Shown here: in pieces, positions 1-5,964 of the stretch
Layout of the letters: each line of letters begins with the position of its first letter
Numbering within the stretch: the first letter of the stretch is position 1
Origin: Pseudomonadota bacterium
GTDB lineage: Bacteria; Desulfobacterota; JADFVX01
Direction of reading: 5' to 3'
Assembly: GCA_015222555.1 (NCBI GenBank)
Contig: JADFVM010000147.1
Coordinates: 1 to 5,964, forward strand
DNA: 5,964 bases
Notes under the pieces: model-generated
Databases searched by the model: none
What the model saw: only the letters and a program-made list of their open reading frames with translations
What the model was told of the DNA's origin: nothing
Translations under genes and position numbers: made by a program

Positions 1-1066
1 CGAACAAACCCTTTTGTTGTATCAAAAGGTCATCAAAATAAATTTCGCCGTCATCCTTTAAGATCTTAACAAGATCCCAGTGTATGGCACTTTTGTTACC
101 ATTATCACACTTTTTGTAACATTGTCCAGGCGTCAAATGAATAGAGCCAAAGATCTTCTCATCGAAGAGGATATTTCTCATGGGTCGAGTAATTCCGCTA
201 TTTAAACCGACAGAAAATTCTCCCACATGTCTGGCACCTTCATCAGTATCAAAAATCTTGTTTAAAGCCTCATCCATATTGGGAGATGAGGCCTTTACTA
301 TTTTCCCCTTTTTAAATTCAAGACGTATGGAATTAAACTCTCTACCCTGATAAATCGTTGGGCAGTTGTAGGTAATATACCCTTCCACAGAGTGCTTAAG
401 CGGCGCGGTATAAACCTCGCCATCAGGCAAGTTACGGTGGCCATCACATTTGACTGCATTCATCCCCTTTATTGAAAAAGTAATGTCAGTATCTGATGCC
501 TTAATGTGTACCCGCTCAGCTCTATCCATTAATCTCTTCAGTTTATCCTGTTTTTTTGACTCCCTGACCCAGTCGATATTACATGCAGAAAAAAGGAAGT
601 TTTCATATTCCTCCAGGCTCATTTTTGCATCCTGCGCTGCACCATGCGTAGGATAGCGACAGATTACCCACCTTGTATTTTTAACCCTCTCATCAAGAAT
701 GGGCCTCATCATCTTTTCATAGCTTGCAAGATTTGTCTGGTTTGCATTGGCCAGTTCCATGGCGTTTTCCACAGCGGCAATACCGATAAAAACGTTTACC
801 TTTTTCATAAATTCCATCTTATGCTCGGGAAAATAAGCAAGCTGTTCCTTACTGGCATTATTGTAGAATAGCCTTCCCAACTGGGGCAGAGAAATATTAT
901 AATCGATATACTGTGCCCCATTTTCAAGGCATAATCGGTACACCTCCTTTAAAAGAGGTTCACAGGATGCATTCAGCATCTGAATCTGAACAACATCCCC
1001 TTTTTTTACTTTAGTGGAATAGTTGACAATAATATCTGCCATCTTCTCAATTCGCAGATCCTTCAA
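1..1066 (-). CDS. M29-family metallo-aminopeptidase, C-terminus cut by window edge
   Basis: Reading the minus strand from 1066 to the left edge gives 355 open codons with no stop, so the last few residues lie outside the window. The family (AmpS/AmpT/PepS, peptidase M29) removes N-terminal amino acids from peptides in the cytoplasm using two metal ions. All expected active-site residues are visible: E217 in GEVYTAP, E283 in GEFSVG, H310 and Y317 in GSIHLTPGQCY, and H329 and D331 in AIHWDLV. The E217-E283 and H310-Y317 spacings match my memory of AmpT/AmpS, but the stretch from H310 to H329 is shorter, so this is a compact variant. The start is a TTG at 1066 giving MKDLRIEKMADIIVNYS, which matches the usual family N-terminus. 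It is preceded by AAGGTGGAGGT, and an in-frame TAG lies at 1094-1096 with no ATG in between. An ATG at 1042 is a weaker alternative. It is transcribed away from the HEAT/HD-GYP operon. No signal peptide is seen. Confidence 0.9.
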   Translation of the reverse strand, partial: MKDLRIEKMADIIVNYSTKVKKGDVVQIQMLNASCEPLLKEVYRLCLENGAQYIDYNISLPQLGRLFYNNASKEQLAYFPEHKMEFMKKVNVFIGIAAVENAMELANANQTNLASYEKMMRPILDERVKNTRWVICRYPTHGAAQDAKMSLEEYENFLFSACNIDWVRESKKQDKLKRLMDRAERVHIKASDTDITFSIKGMNAVKCDGHRNLPDGEVYTAPLKHSVEGYITYNCPTIYQGREFNSIRLEFKKGKIVKASSPNMDEALNKIFDTDEGARHVGEFSVGLNSGITRPMRNILFDEKIFGSIHLTPGQCYKKCDNGNKSAIHWDLVKILKDDGEIYFDDLLIQQKGLF

Positions 1067-1091
1067 GGCACCTCCACCTTTATATCGGGTA

Positions 1092-1100
1092 TGCTATAAT
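1092..1100 (+). promoter_or_regulatory. Possible extended -10 promoter element, rightward
   Basis: The string TGCTATAAT is a perfect extended -10 match (TGn followed by TATAAT) on the plus strand. No good -35 lies upstream, which extended -10 promoters can tolerate. It would start a transcript near 1107 with a leader of about 200 bases before the HEAT gene. It lies only about 25 bases upstream of the aminopeptidase start, so it could also be a chance match in AT-rich DNA. Confidence 0.25.
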
Positions 1101-1122
1101 TAATCATAGAATGCTTTTATCT

Positions 1123-1151
1123 GGAATAACTTCCAATTGTTTGGAAATTCC
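1123..1151. repeat. Imperfect inverted repeat, candidate operator
   Basis: A nested palindrome lies between the divergent genes. The inner arms are TTCCAA (1131-1136) and TTGGAA (1141-1146) around a TTGT centre, and the outer arms are GGAAT (1123-1127) and ATTCC (1147-1151). The symmetry and the position are typical of a site for a dimeric regulator. A weak RNA hairpin is the alternative. No regulator gene is in the window to pair with it. Confidence 0.4.
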
Positions 1152-1237
1152 CATTACTTAGGGCCACCAAATTCTAACAAAGTCCGAACCGTTTGGGAAG
1201 CGATTCTATCATACCTATAAAAAGAGCCAAACTACAT

Positions 1238-1267
1238 TTGACTTTCCTTCAGCTTTTAAGATATTTT
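1238..1267 (+). promoter_or_regulatory. Sigma70-like promoter of the HEAT/HD-GYP operon
   Basis: A -35 box TTGACT (1238-1243, five of six consensus bases) is followed after 18 bases by a -10 box TATTTT (1262-1267, four of six). Transcription would start near 1274, leaving about 30 bases of leader before the chosen TTG start at 1305, which fits well. The -10 box is imperfect and the region is AT-rich, so the call is moderate. Confidence 0.5.
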
Positions 1268-1294
1268 AGTCTTTCACAATTTTATTTTGTTGTT

Positions 1295-1301
1295 GGAGGG
1301 G
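1295..1301 (+). promoter_or_regulatory. Ribosome binding site that decides the HEAT gene start
   Basis: GGAGGGG is a strong Shine-Dalgarno sequence. It sits inside the longest possible reading frame, downstream of the tandem TTG codons at 1287, 1290 and 1293, and about six bases ahead of the TTG at 1305. This favours 1305 over 1287 as the true start. Confidence 0.7.
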
Positions 1302-1304
1302 CAT

Positions 1305-3011
1305 TTGCCTGAAAATAATTCTGGAAAAGAAAGTTCCGAAGAAGAGATAATAAGTCCGGAAGAGGTCAGTGCGGCCAAAGAAGTGATACAATCTATTGTA
1401 AAAACTTCCAAGGCCTTTAAAATGTATCTGCCCAATAATCCGCTCCATCAAAAATTCTTTCAGGATCTGAAGACAAACGCAGCCAGCTTCCTTGGTGAAC
1501 ACGGGGAATTAAGGATAGAGGTAGGGCAGTTTGACCTTCACTATGAAGGGTATACTGTATATGAAAACCAGGACATTAAAGATAGCCTGGCCTTTAAATT
1601 TTACTCAGACGGCATCACTTCTCTTATTTTCAGTGAAGGGATCGAAGATAGTGAGCTTAAGGACTTTCTTAATATTATAGGAACCGAATTACAGGATGAA
1701 ATTGACGACGATATAGTCACACGTTTCTGGACCAGCGATCTCCCCCATATTTCCTATACACTGGCCGATGAGTTCCTCGAGTCAGACGCAGATAACATCG
1801 GCACCAGAGCGACAACTGAAGAAGCTCAGGAAAAAGGTGTTAGAAGCGCTTACACAACCGAGGTTGAGCCATCGGAGCCCATACCTAAACCGATAATCGT
1901 TCCGCAAAATGTCCTTTCTCTTTCAGAAAAAGAGATTGACTCTCTTAAAGCAACGAGAGATCTCGAAGAGAAAAGAAAACCTGTTGAAGAAGTTACTTAC
2001 ATTTTATATTCCATCCTGTCCGTAGAGAAAGACGAGGCGCTTTTCTCGGAATTTTCCAAAATAATAGCAACATTGACGAGAGACATCATTTTCCTTGGTG
2101 AAATTAATTATGCCATCGGACTCATCAAGTTTTTAAATAAACTATCAATGAATGAAAGCTTTCCTGCAAAGCATAAAGAGATACTGACCTCTGACATGGG
2201 CACTGTCATTAATGACGAGATATCACAAAACCTGCAAGTGGCGATTAATGGTAACAAAATAACACCTGAAGGTTTGAAGGCGATGATTTTGATAACGGGG
2301 AAAGGCGCGATAGCCCCTATATGTAAACTGCTGGGCGCCATTGAAAGAAAGGATTTCCGAAAAGTTATCATGGATTCTCTCACAGAAATAGGGAAGGACT
2401 CCATGGAAGCCTTCCTGCCTTTTCTTAAAGACAGTAGATGGTTTCTTGTTAGAAACATAATAATCATCCTGAAAAACATAGGTGATGTATCGGGCATCGA
2501 ACATATCGGCAGACTGGCTACTCACAGTTCCGCGAAGGTAAAAAATGAGGTTCTCATGTACCTGAAAGATGTTTCTCATGAAAAAGCCGGAGAATATATA
2601 TTCAGATTTCTCGGCGATAATGACATTTCCATAAGAATTCGGGCTCTCAAGATTTTAGCCGATACGAATTGCACTGAGGCACTGGAACCGATGATTTCCA
2701 GCGTCAAATCCGAACATTTTGAAGATATGGATATCTCAGAAAGAATGGCTCTTTTTGAGGCCATTGGTGGAATCGGTTCTGATGAGGTGGTCCCTCTTTT
2801 CAAGGAAATTCTCACAAAGAAATACTGGTTCAACAAGACAAAAGAACGTGATTCCGTTGTCTGTGCAGTATCCGGCCTGAAGAAAGTGAATACGGCATCG
2901 GCATTAATGGCACTTGAAGAGGCCAGTGGCGCTAAAAAAGGTGAAATCAAAACTATCATCACCAAGGCGATGCAGGCAATAAAGCCTGGAGCACCAGCTT
3001 CACCAAATTAG
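1305..3011 (+). CDS. HEAT-repeat protein with N-terminal domain shared with the HD-GYP neighbour
   Basis: This is a 568-residue, soluble, acidic protein with no signal peptide or membrane segment, so it is probably cytoplasmic. Residues ~22-127 form a mixed alpha/beta domain that begins KTSKAFKMYLPNNPLHQ and includes GELRIEVGQFDLHYEG and LAFKFYSDGITSLIF. A low-complexity linker rich in Glu, Pro and Thr follows (~160-205). From ~225 onward it is all helical. HEAT-like helical pairs can be picked out at ~367-394 (FLPFLKDSRWFLVRNIIIIL), ~397-423, ~428-455 (FLGDNDISIRIRALKILAD), ~460-503 and ~515-540. HEAT arrays are protein-binding scaffolds, and no catalytic motif is visible. TTG at 1305 is chosen as start because GGAGGGG precedes it; the frame is open back to 1287. 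The HD-GYP gene follows after 23 bases in the same operon. The protein may present or control that enzyme, but this is inference and its exact role is unknown. Confidence 0.85.
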   Translation: MPENNSGKESSEEEIISPEEVSAAKEVIQSIVKTSKAFKMYLPNNPLHQKFFQDLKTNAASFLGEHGELRIEVGQFDLHYEGYTVYENQDIKDSLAFKFYSDGITSLIFSEGIEDSELKDFLNIIGTELQDEIDDDIVTRFWTSDLPHISYTLADEFLESDADNIGTRATTEEAQEKGVRSAYTTEVEPSEPIPKPIIVPQNVLSLSEKEIDSLKATRDLEEKRKPVEEVTYILYSILSVEKDEALFSEFSKIIATLTRDIIFLGEINYAIGLIKFLNKLSMNESFPAKHKEILTSDMGTVINDEISQNLQVAINGNKITPEGLKAMILITGKGAIAPICKLLGAIERKDFRKVIMDSLTEIGKDSMEAFLPFLKDSRWFLVRNIIIILKNIGDVSGIEHIGRLATHSSAKVKNEVLMYLKDVSHEKAGEYIFRFLGDNDISIRIRALKILADTNCTEALEPMISSVKSEHFEDMDISERMALFEAIGGIGSDEVVPLFKEILTKKYWFNKTKERDSVVCAVSGLKKVNTASALMALEEASGAKKGEIKTIITKAMQAIKPGAPASPN

Positions 3012-3034
3012 AAACAATTAAAAACAGGCAATCA

Positions 3035-4456
3035 ATGGATTTAGAACAGTTAAAATTTGAGATAATCCGCCTGGGGAAATCCCTGGTTTACAACCTTTTT
3101 GTTCTCCTCAAGACCTCAAAAAACTACCAGGAGGGGCATTCGGCCATGAATACCCCCATTAAAAAAATATTGAAGACGGTAAAGGAGATTCATCAAAAAA
3201 AGGAAGACGCCTCATTAATGCTTAAGGGAGGCTATATCCTTCTCAGCGAAAATCGTCTAAAGGCGGATGCCGCAGGATTTGAGGCCTTTAATTTCATCAT
3301 GGGAGAGATGAAAAGGTATTACATCGGCAGCATTAATTTCACCTCTATTGCAAGTGAAAAAGATCTTGCAAAGCTGCCCTATATTTTTAACGAACTTGAT
3401 CCCATACCATCCCCACAGACATTTCAAAAATTTCTTGAAAAAATGAAGTCAAAAAAAATCCAGGGCATCGAAGTGGAGATGTTGTCTGAGGATGAGAGTA
3501 TTCAAGAAGAAGATGTGACTGACAATAAGGCCAAGTCAAAAAAGGTTTATTCACAAACCATTCATGCAGCCTCAGAAGTTATGGTTAACGTAAAGATGGG
3601 GCAGACTCTGAAGCTAAGGAAATCGAAACGGGCCATACAAAGTATGATTGACCAGATGCTTACGGCTGAAACAATCCTGATCGGTCTTACGACTATTCGA
3701 TGTCACGACGAATATACCTATAACCATTCTGTTAATGTATGCATTCTCTCCCTTGCTATCGGGCAGAGAATGGGTCTCAGCAAGGCCAGCCTCTGCGACC
3801 TCGGGATGACAGCCCTTTTCCACGATATCGGCAAATCTGATGTTCCTCTTGAGATTCTCAATAAACCCTCAAATTTTACGGTAGACGAGTGGGAAATAAT
3901 GAAGAGACATCCTGTTTATGGCGTAAAACTGCTGATGCAGCTTAAAGGTCTGGACAATTTAAATGCGAGGATCGTCACGGGTGCATTTGAACATCATCTC
4001 AATTATGACCTGTCAGGATATCCTAATGTTAAATATAAAAAAGAGTTGAGCCTTTTCGGTAAAATCATAAGTATTGCCGACTGCTACGATGGAATGACAT
4101 CCTCAAGAGTTTACAGCAGGGTTCCCATGTCACCGGATAAAGCGTTGAAATTGATGATGGATAAAGCGGGTAAAGTTTATGATCCTGTATTAATGAAACT
4201 TTTTGTCAACTCCATTGGTGTCTATCCTGTAGGCTCATTAGTCCTGTTAAGCAGCAGGGAACTTGCCGTAGTAATGCAAAACAACTCTGACCCCACTAAG
4301 TGGGACACGCCCAAGATAAAGATAATCGGTGATCCCTCTGGCAGGGAAGTTGAAAGTGATATTTTCGACCTGTCTTCTGCAGGCCATGGGAAAACAATTG
4401 CCAAAACCATTGATCCTGAAAAATACAAAATCGATGTGACAAAATACTTCACCTGA
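3035..4456 (+). CDS. HD-GYP domain cyclic di-GMP phosphodiesterase (predicted)
   Basis: This 473-residue protein has no membrane segment. Residues ~15-122 form an N-terminal domain resembling that of the upstream HEAT protein (LLKTSKNYQEGHSAMNTPI, then LMLKGGYILLSENRLKAD and YYIGSINFTSI). A charged linker spans ~123-175 and a basic helical segment ~185-215. The HD-GYP core spans ~216-395: YTYNHSVNV (H231), the HD motif FHDIGK (H263, D264, K267), RHP (H292), H320-H321, GYP (328-330), and IADCYDGMTS (D349). These are the metal ligands and signature of enzymes that hydrolyse c-di-GMP to pGpG or GMP. The tail GVYPVGSLVLLSSREL is also typical of the family. The canonical HHExxDGxGYP reads HHLNYDLSGYP here, so Glu and Gly are each replaced by Leu. 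Activity is likely but unproven. The ATG at 3035 has only a weak AGG six bases upstream, and translation may be helped by coupling to the HEAT gene 23 bases before. Its stop abuts the convergent permease stop. Confidence 0.92.
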   Translation: MDLEQLKFEIIRLGKSLVYNLFVLLKTSKNYQEGHSAMNTPIKKILKTVKEIHQKKEDASLMLKGGYILLSENRLKADAAGFEAFNFIMGEMKRYYIGSINFTSIASEKDLAKLPYIFNELDPIPSPQTFQKFLEKMKSKKIQGIEVEMLSEDESIQEEDVTDNKAKSKKVYSQTIHAASEVMVNVKMGQTLKLRKSKRAIQSMIDQMLTAETILIGLTTIRCHDEYTYNHSVNVCILSLAIGQRMGLSKASLCDLGMTALFHDIGKSDVPLEILNKPSNFTVDEWEIMKRHPVYGVKLLMQLKGLDNLNARIVTGAFEHHLNYDLSGYPNVKYKKELSLFGKIISIADCYDGMTSSRVYSRVPMSPDKALKLMMDKAGKVYDPVLMKLFVNSIGVYPVGSLVLLSSRELAVVMQNNSDPTKWDTPKIKIIGDPSGREVESDIFDLSSAGHGKTIAKTIDPEKYKIDVTKYFT

Positions 4457-5686
4457 TTACTCTGTATTTCTGATCGCTTTTACCGGCTTAAGCCTGCCGG
4501 CTTTAAGTGCGGGGATGAGAGCGCCCAAAAAAGCGGTCACGAGAATTGCGACAGCACAATAGATAATGTCTGTAAACTCTATATTAAAAAAGATTGTCGA
4601 TCCCAGACCAAACTTCTGTAAACCTTCAGAAAAGACAGCAAGGTTAAGTCCCTCATTTGCAAAATAAAGGATGATGGGAGAGGTAATAAAAAAACCTGCC
4701 GCCAGACCGACAATTCCGAGAAAGAGGGTTTCCATCATAACCATGGAAAAGATAAAAAAAGGCTTTGTCCCCATCGCCTTGAGAATGCCCAGTTCATGCA
4801 TCCGTTCATAAACAGCAATGTTCTGGGTATTGATAATTCCGATGGAGAGGATGATGAAGATGGCTCCAAAAAAGACAAAGTTCCACTGTTTGCTGATATT
4901 TACAATTTCCTGAATCATCGGTTCCAGCTCTCCCCAGGTAAGAGCCTCAACATCCTGCTTTTCGAATTGCCTGTTTACCATCACCTGCAGATCTCTTGCC
5001 GCCTCCATATTCTCCATTCGCAGCGCTATTCCCGTAACGCCCGATTCAATTTCAAGGAGTTTTGTTGCCATTCTTTTGGGAATATATACCATGTATTTAT
5101 CAAAATCTTTGGAGATAGTCTTGAAGATACCGGTCACACGGTAGGCGTCCGAGGCCAGTTCATCCTTGATGTTCTGAACGGTAATGACAACCTTGTCTCC
5201 CAGATCGACTTTTAGTTTTCTTGCCATCTTGTCACCGATAAGAATGACATGATCCTCATCTTTTTCCAGGTAATTCCCCTTAATGACTGACCTCTTAACA
5301 AGAGTAATTTTACCCTCTCTGGCCGGAACAATACCAATGACCTGCACACCTGAAGAAGCATAACTGCTTGCAATTAACCCCCTGCCTTCAACTCGGGGAG
5401 CAAAAGCCTTTACACCCGGACTTTCTTGAATCAACTCATAGATCTCCGCAGGATCTTTTATATATTTTCCCGGATTATGGTCATCATTGAAACCCTTTTT
5501 ATAGATTTCCATTTCACCGATATGAAAATCAATAGTACTCTGCACCATCTGCCTGAGGACACCGTTTATGTACGACAACGTCAATAAAAGGGCTGAGATA
5601 CAAATGACGATGGCAGAAACGAGAATTATAGAGCGCCTTGGATTTCGCCAAAGGTTTCTCCAGGCTATTTTTATGATAAGACCCAT
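4457..5686 (-). CDS. ABC transporter permease, FtsX/MacB/LolC-E type
   Basis: This 409-residue inner-membrane protein has the classic type VII ABC permease layout. A basic N-terminus (AWRNLWRNPRRS) leads into TM1 (~19-39). A large periplasmic MacB-PCD-like domain (~40-250) follows, then TM2 (~268-290), the cytoplasmic coupling segment YERMHELGILKAMGTKP (~293-309), TM3 (~312-340), an extracytoplasmic loop, TM4 (~372-394), and the tail ALKAGRLKPVKAIR. Relatives move lipoproteins from the inner membrane (LolCE) or drive export and envelope processes with a separate ATPase. Length matches LolC/E. The substrate cannot be told from sequence alone, and a MacB-like or general FtsX-like exporter is equally possible. 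ATG at 5686 is the first Met, with an in-frame TAG two codons upstream. No good Shine-Dalgarno is seen; the nearest AAAAGG is about 14 bases away. No ATPase gene is in the window. Since the downstream neighbour is convergent, a partner would have to lie beyond the right edge or elsewhere. Confidence 0.9.
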   Translation of the reverse strand: MGLIIKIAWRNLWRNPRRSIILVSAIVICISALLLTLSYINGVLRQMVQSTIDFHIGEMEIYKKGFNDDHNPGKYIKDPAEIYELIQESPGVKAFAPRVEGRGLIASSYASSGVQVIGIVPAREGKITLVKRSVIKGNYLEKDEDHVILIGDKMARKLKVDLGDKVVITVQNIKDELASDAYRVTGIFKTISKDFDKYMVYIPKRMATKLLEIESGVTGIALRMENMEAARDLQVMVNRQFEKQDVEALTWGELEPMIQEIVNISKQWNFVFFGAIFIILSIGIINTQNIAVYERMHELGILKAMGTKPFFIFSMVMMETLFLGIVGLAAGFFITSPIILYFANEGLNLAVFSEGLQKFGLGSTIFFNIEFTDIIYCAVAILVTAFLGALIPALKAGRLKPVKAIRNTE

Positions 5687-5723
5687 GTACTAATTATCTG
5701 CCTTTTAGTAAAGAATCCACGCC

Positions 5724-5740
5724 CAAAGGACGGGTCTTTG
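5724..5740. repeat. Short hairpin in the permease upstream region
   Basis: Arms CAAAG (5724-5728) and CTTTG (5736-5740) enclose a seven-base loop, followed by ATTTT on the plus strand. It is short and weak. It may be the edge of the repeat cluster rather than a terminator, because no plus-strand gene ends here. Confidence 0.3.
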
Positions 5741-5746
5741 ATTTTA

Positions 5747-5761
5747 CCCCCTCAAAGGGGG
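5747..5761. repeat. C5/G5 hairpin repeat
   Basis: CCCCC (5747-5751) and GGGGG (5757-5761) flank TCAAA. This is a compact GC hairpin of a kind scattered through intergenic DNA in many bacterial genomes. It is the first of three strong palindromes in 110 bases. Confidence 0.55.
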
Positions 5762-5778
5762 CTGAATAATTCTAAATT

Positions 5779-5803
5779 TTCCCCTCCCACCAAGGGAGGG
5801 GAA
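5779..5803. repeat. Perfect 10-bp-arm inverted repeat
   Basis: TTCCCCTCCC (5779-5788) and GGGAGGGGAA (5794-5803) are exact reverse complements around the loop ACCAA. The stem is strong. A T-rich run follows on the plus strand (5808-5817), so it could stop transcription in that direction, but no plus-strand gene precedes it. It is most simply a dispersed intergenic repeat. Confidence 0.65.
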
Positions 5804-5826
5804 GCAATTATTTTTTCCAGGCAAAG

Positions 5827-5853
5827 CCTCTGGGCTCTCACCCCGCCCAGAGG
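5827..5853. repeat. Perfect 9-bp-arm inverted repeat
   Basis: CCTCTGGGC (5827-5835) and GCCCAGAGG (5845-5853) are exact reverse complements around a nine-base loop, TCTCACCCC. There is no T tract on either side, so it is not a standard intrinsic terminator. It is probably another member of the intergenic repeat cluster. Confidence 0.6.
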
Positions 5854-5914
5854 ATGGAGATTTCAAAGATTAATAAAATATCGAGGCCTCTACGAAGGTT
5901 CCTATTTTTACAGG

Positions 5915-5949
5915 TCATTGCGAGGAACAACGTGAGGGCGAAGCAATCT
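5915..5949. repeat. Dispersed ATTGC...GCAAT repeat element
   Basis: This unit runs from TCATTGCGAGG to GCGAAGCAATCT, with ATTGC (5917-5921) and GCAAT (5943-5947) as inverted ends. Sequences of the form TCATTGCGAGG...GAAGCAATC are, to my knowledge, a common dispersed intergenic repeat in several bacterial groups, including deltaproteobacteria. It encodes nothing and may be a remnant of a very small non-autonomous mobile element. Confidence 0.6.
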
Positions 5950-5964
5950 GAACTATAATAGAAA

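Larger units (their letters stand above)
1067..1304. other. Divergent intergenic region
   Basis: This 238-base AT-rich stretch separates the two divergent TTG-started genes. It holds the ribosome binding sites of both, a sigma70-like promoter for the rightward operon, an extended -10-like match, and an imperfect palindrome. I found no convincing -35/-10 pair for the leftward aminopeptidase. The best candidate, TTGGAA with a 17-base spacer to CATTCT within the palindrome area, has a poor -10. No small ORF or structured RNA was recognised. Confidence 0.7.

Noticed and set aside
450..871. Two plus-strand open frames of 68 and 75 codons
   Set aside because: They lie antisense inside the aminopeptidase coding sequence, which has clear family motifs throughout, and have no family resemblance or ribosome binding site support.
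2108..2965. Three minus-strand open frames of 118-129 codons
   Set aside because: They are antisense shadows of the HEAT-repeat gene, overlapping one another, with no motifs.
4483..4507. GC-rich palindromes (CCGGC/GCCGG and AAGCC/GGCTT) just beyond the HD-GYP stop, considered as a terminator
   Set aside because: There is no T tract after the stem, and the bases encode the conserved C-terminal LKPVKA part of the permease, which explains them.
4796..5215. A 139-codon plus-strand open frame
   Set aside because: It is the complementary-strand shadow of the permease periplasmic domain.
5738..5935. A 65-codon open frame upstream of the permease
   Set aside because: It is a translation of the palindromic repeats; the protein is low in recognisable structure and no ribosome binding site precedes it.
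5954..5959. TATAAT near the right edge as a plus-strand -10 box
   Set aside because: No acceptable -35 is seen at the right distance, and the window ends before any gene it could serve.

Overview
This 5964-base window is AT-leaning bacterial chromosome. It carries four protein-coding genes in a divergent-then-convergent layout and one cluster of short palindromic repeats. No rRNA, tRNA, CRISPR array or complete insertion sequence was recognised. The gene families suggest a Gram-negative bacterium of the Desulfobacterota/deltaproteobacterial type or a neighbouring phylum: a paired HEAT-repeat and HD-GYP operon with a shared N-terminal domain, a short-form M29 aminopeptidase, and a LolC/E-like permease. 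The dispersed repeat starting ATTGCGAGG and ending GAAGCAAT fits that view. The phylum is an inference, because no marker gene is present.

Layout: positions 1-1066 (minus) hold an M29-family metallo-aminopeptidase whose C-terminus runs off the left edge. Positions 1067-1304 are a divergent intergenic region with a good sigma70-like promoter for the rightward operon and an imperfect palindrome that could be an operator. Positions 1305-3011 and 3035-4456 (plus) form a two-gene operon: a cytoplasmic HEAT-repeat protein, then an HD-GYP phosphodiesterase predicted to break down cyclic di-GMP. Positions 4457-5686 (minus) encode a four-helix FtsX/MacB/LolC-type ABC permease. Its stop codon directly abuts the HD-GYP stop codon. 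Positions 5687-5964 contain no convincing gene but at least four separate hairpin-forming repeats.

The most interesting point is the operon. The first ~100 residues of the HEAT protein and of the HD-GYP protein look like diverged copies of the same domain. This suggests a two-protein signalling module in which a scaffold and a c-di-GMP phosphodiesterase share a sensing or dimerising domain. The HD-GYP enzyme keeps its metal-binding His/Asp residues but has two substitutions in its GYP signature. The aminopeptidase and the ABC permease appear to be functionally unrelated neighbours. The permease has no ATPase gene inside the window.
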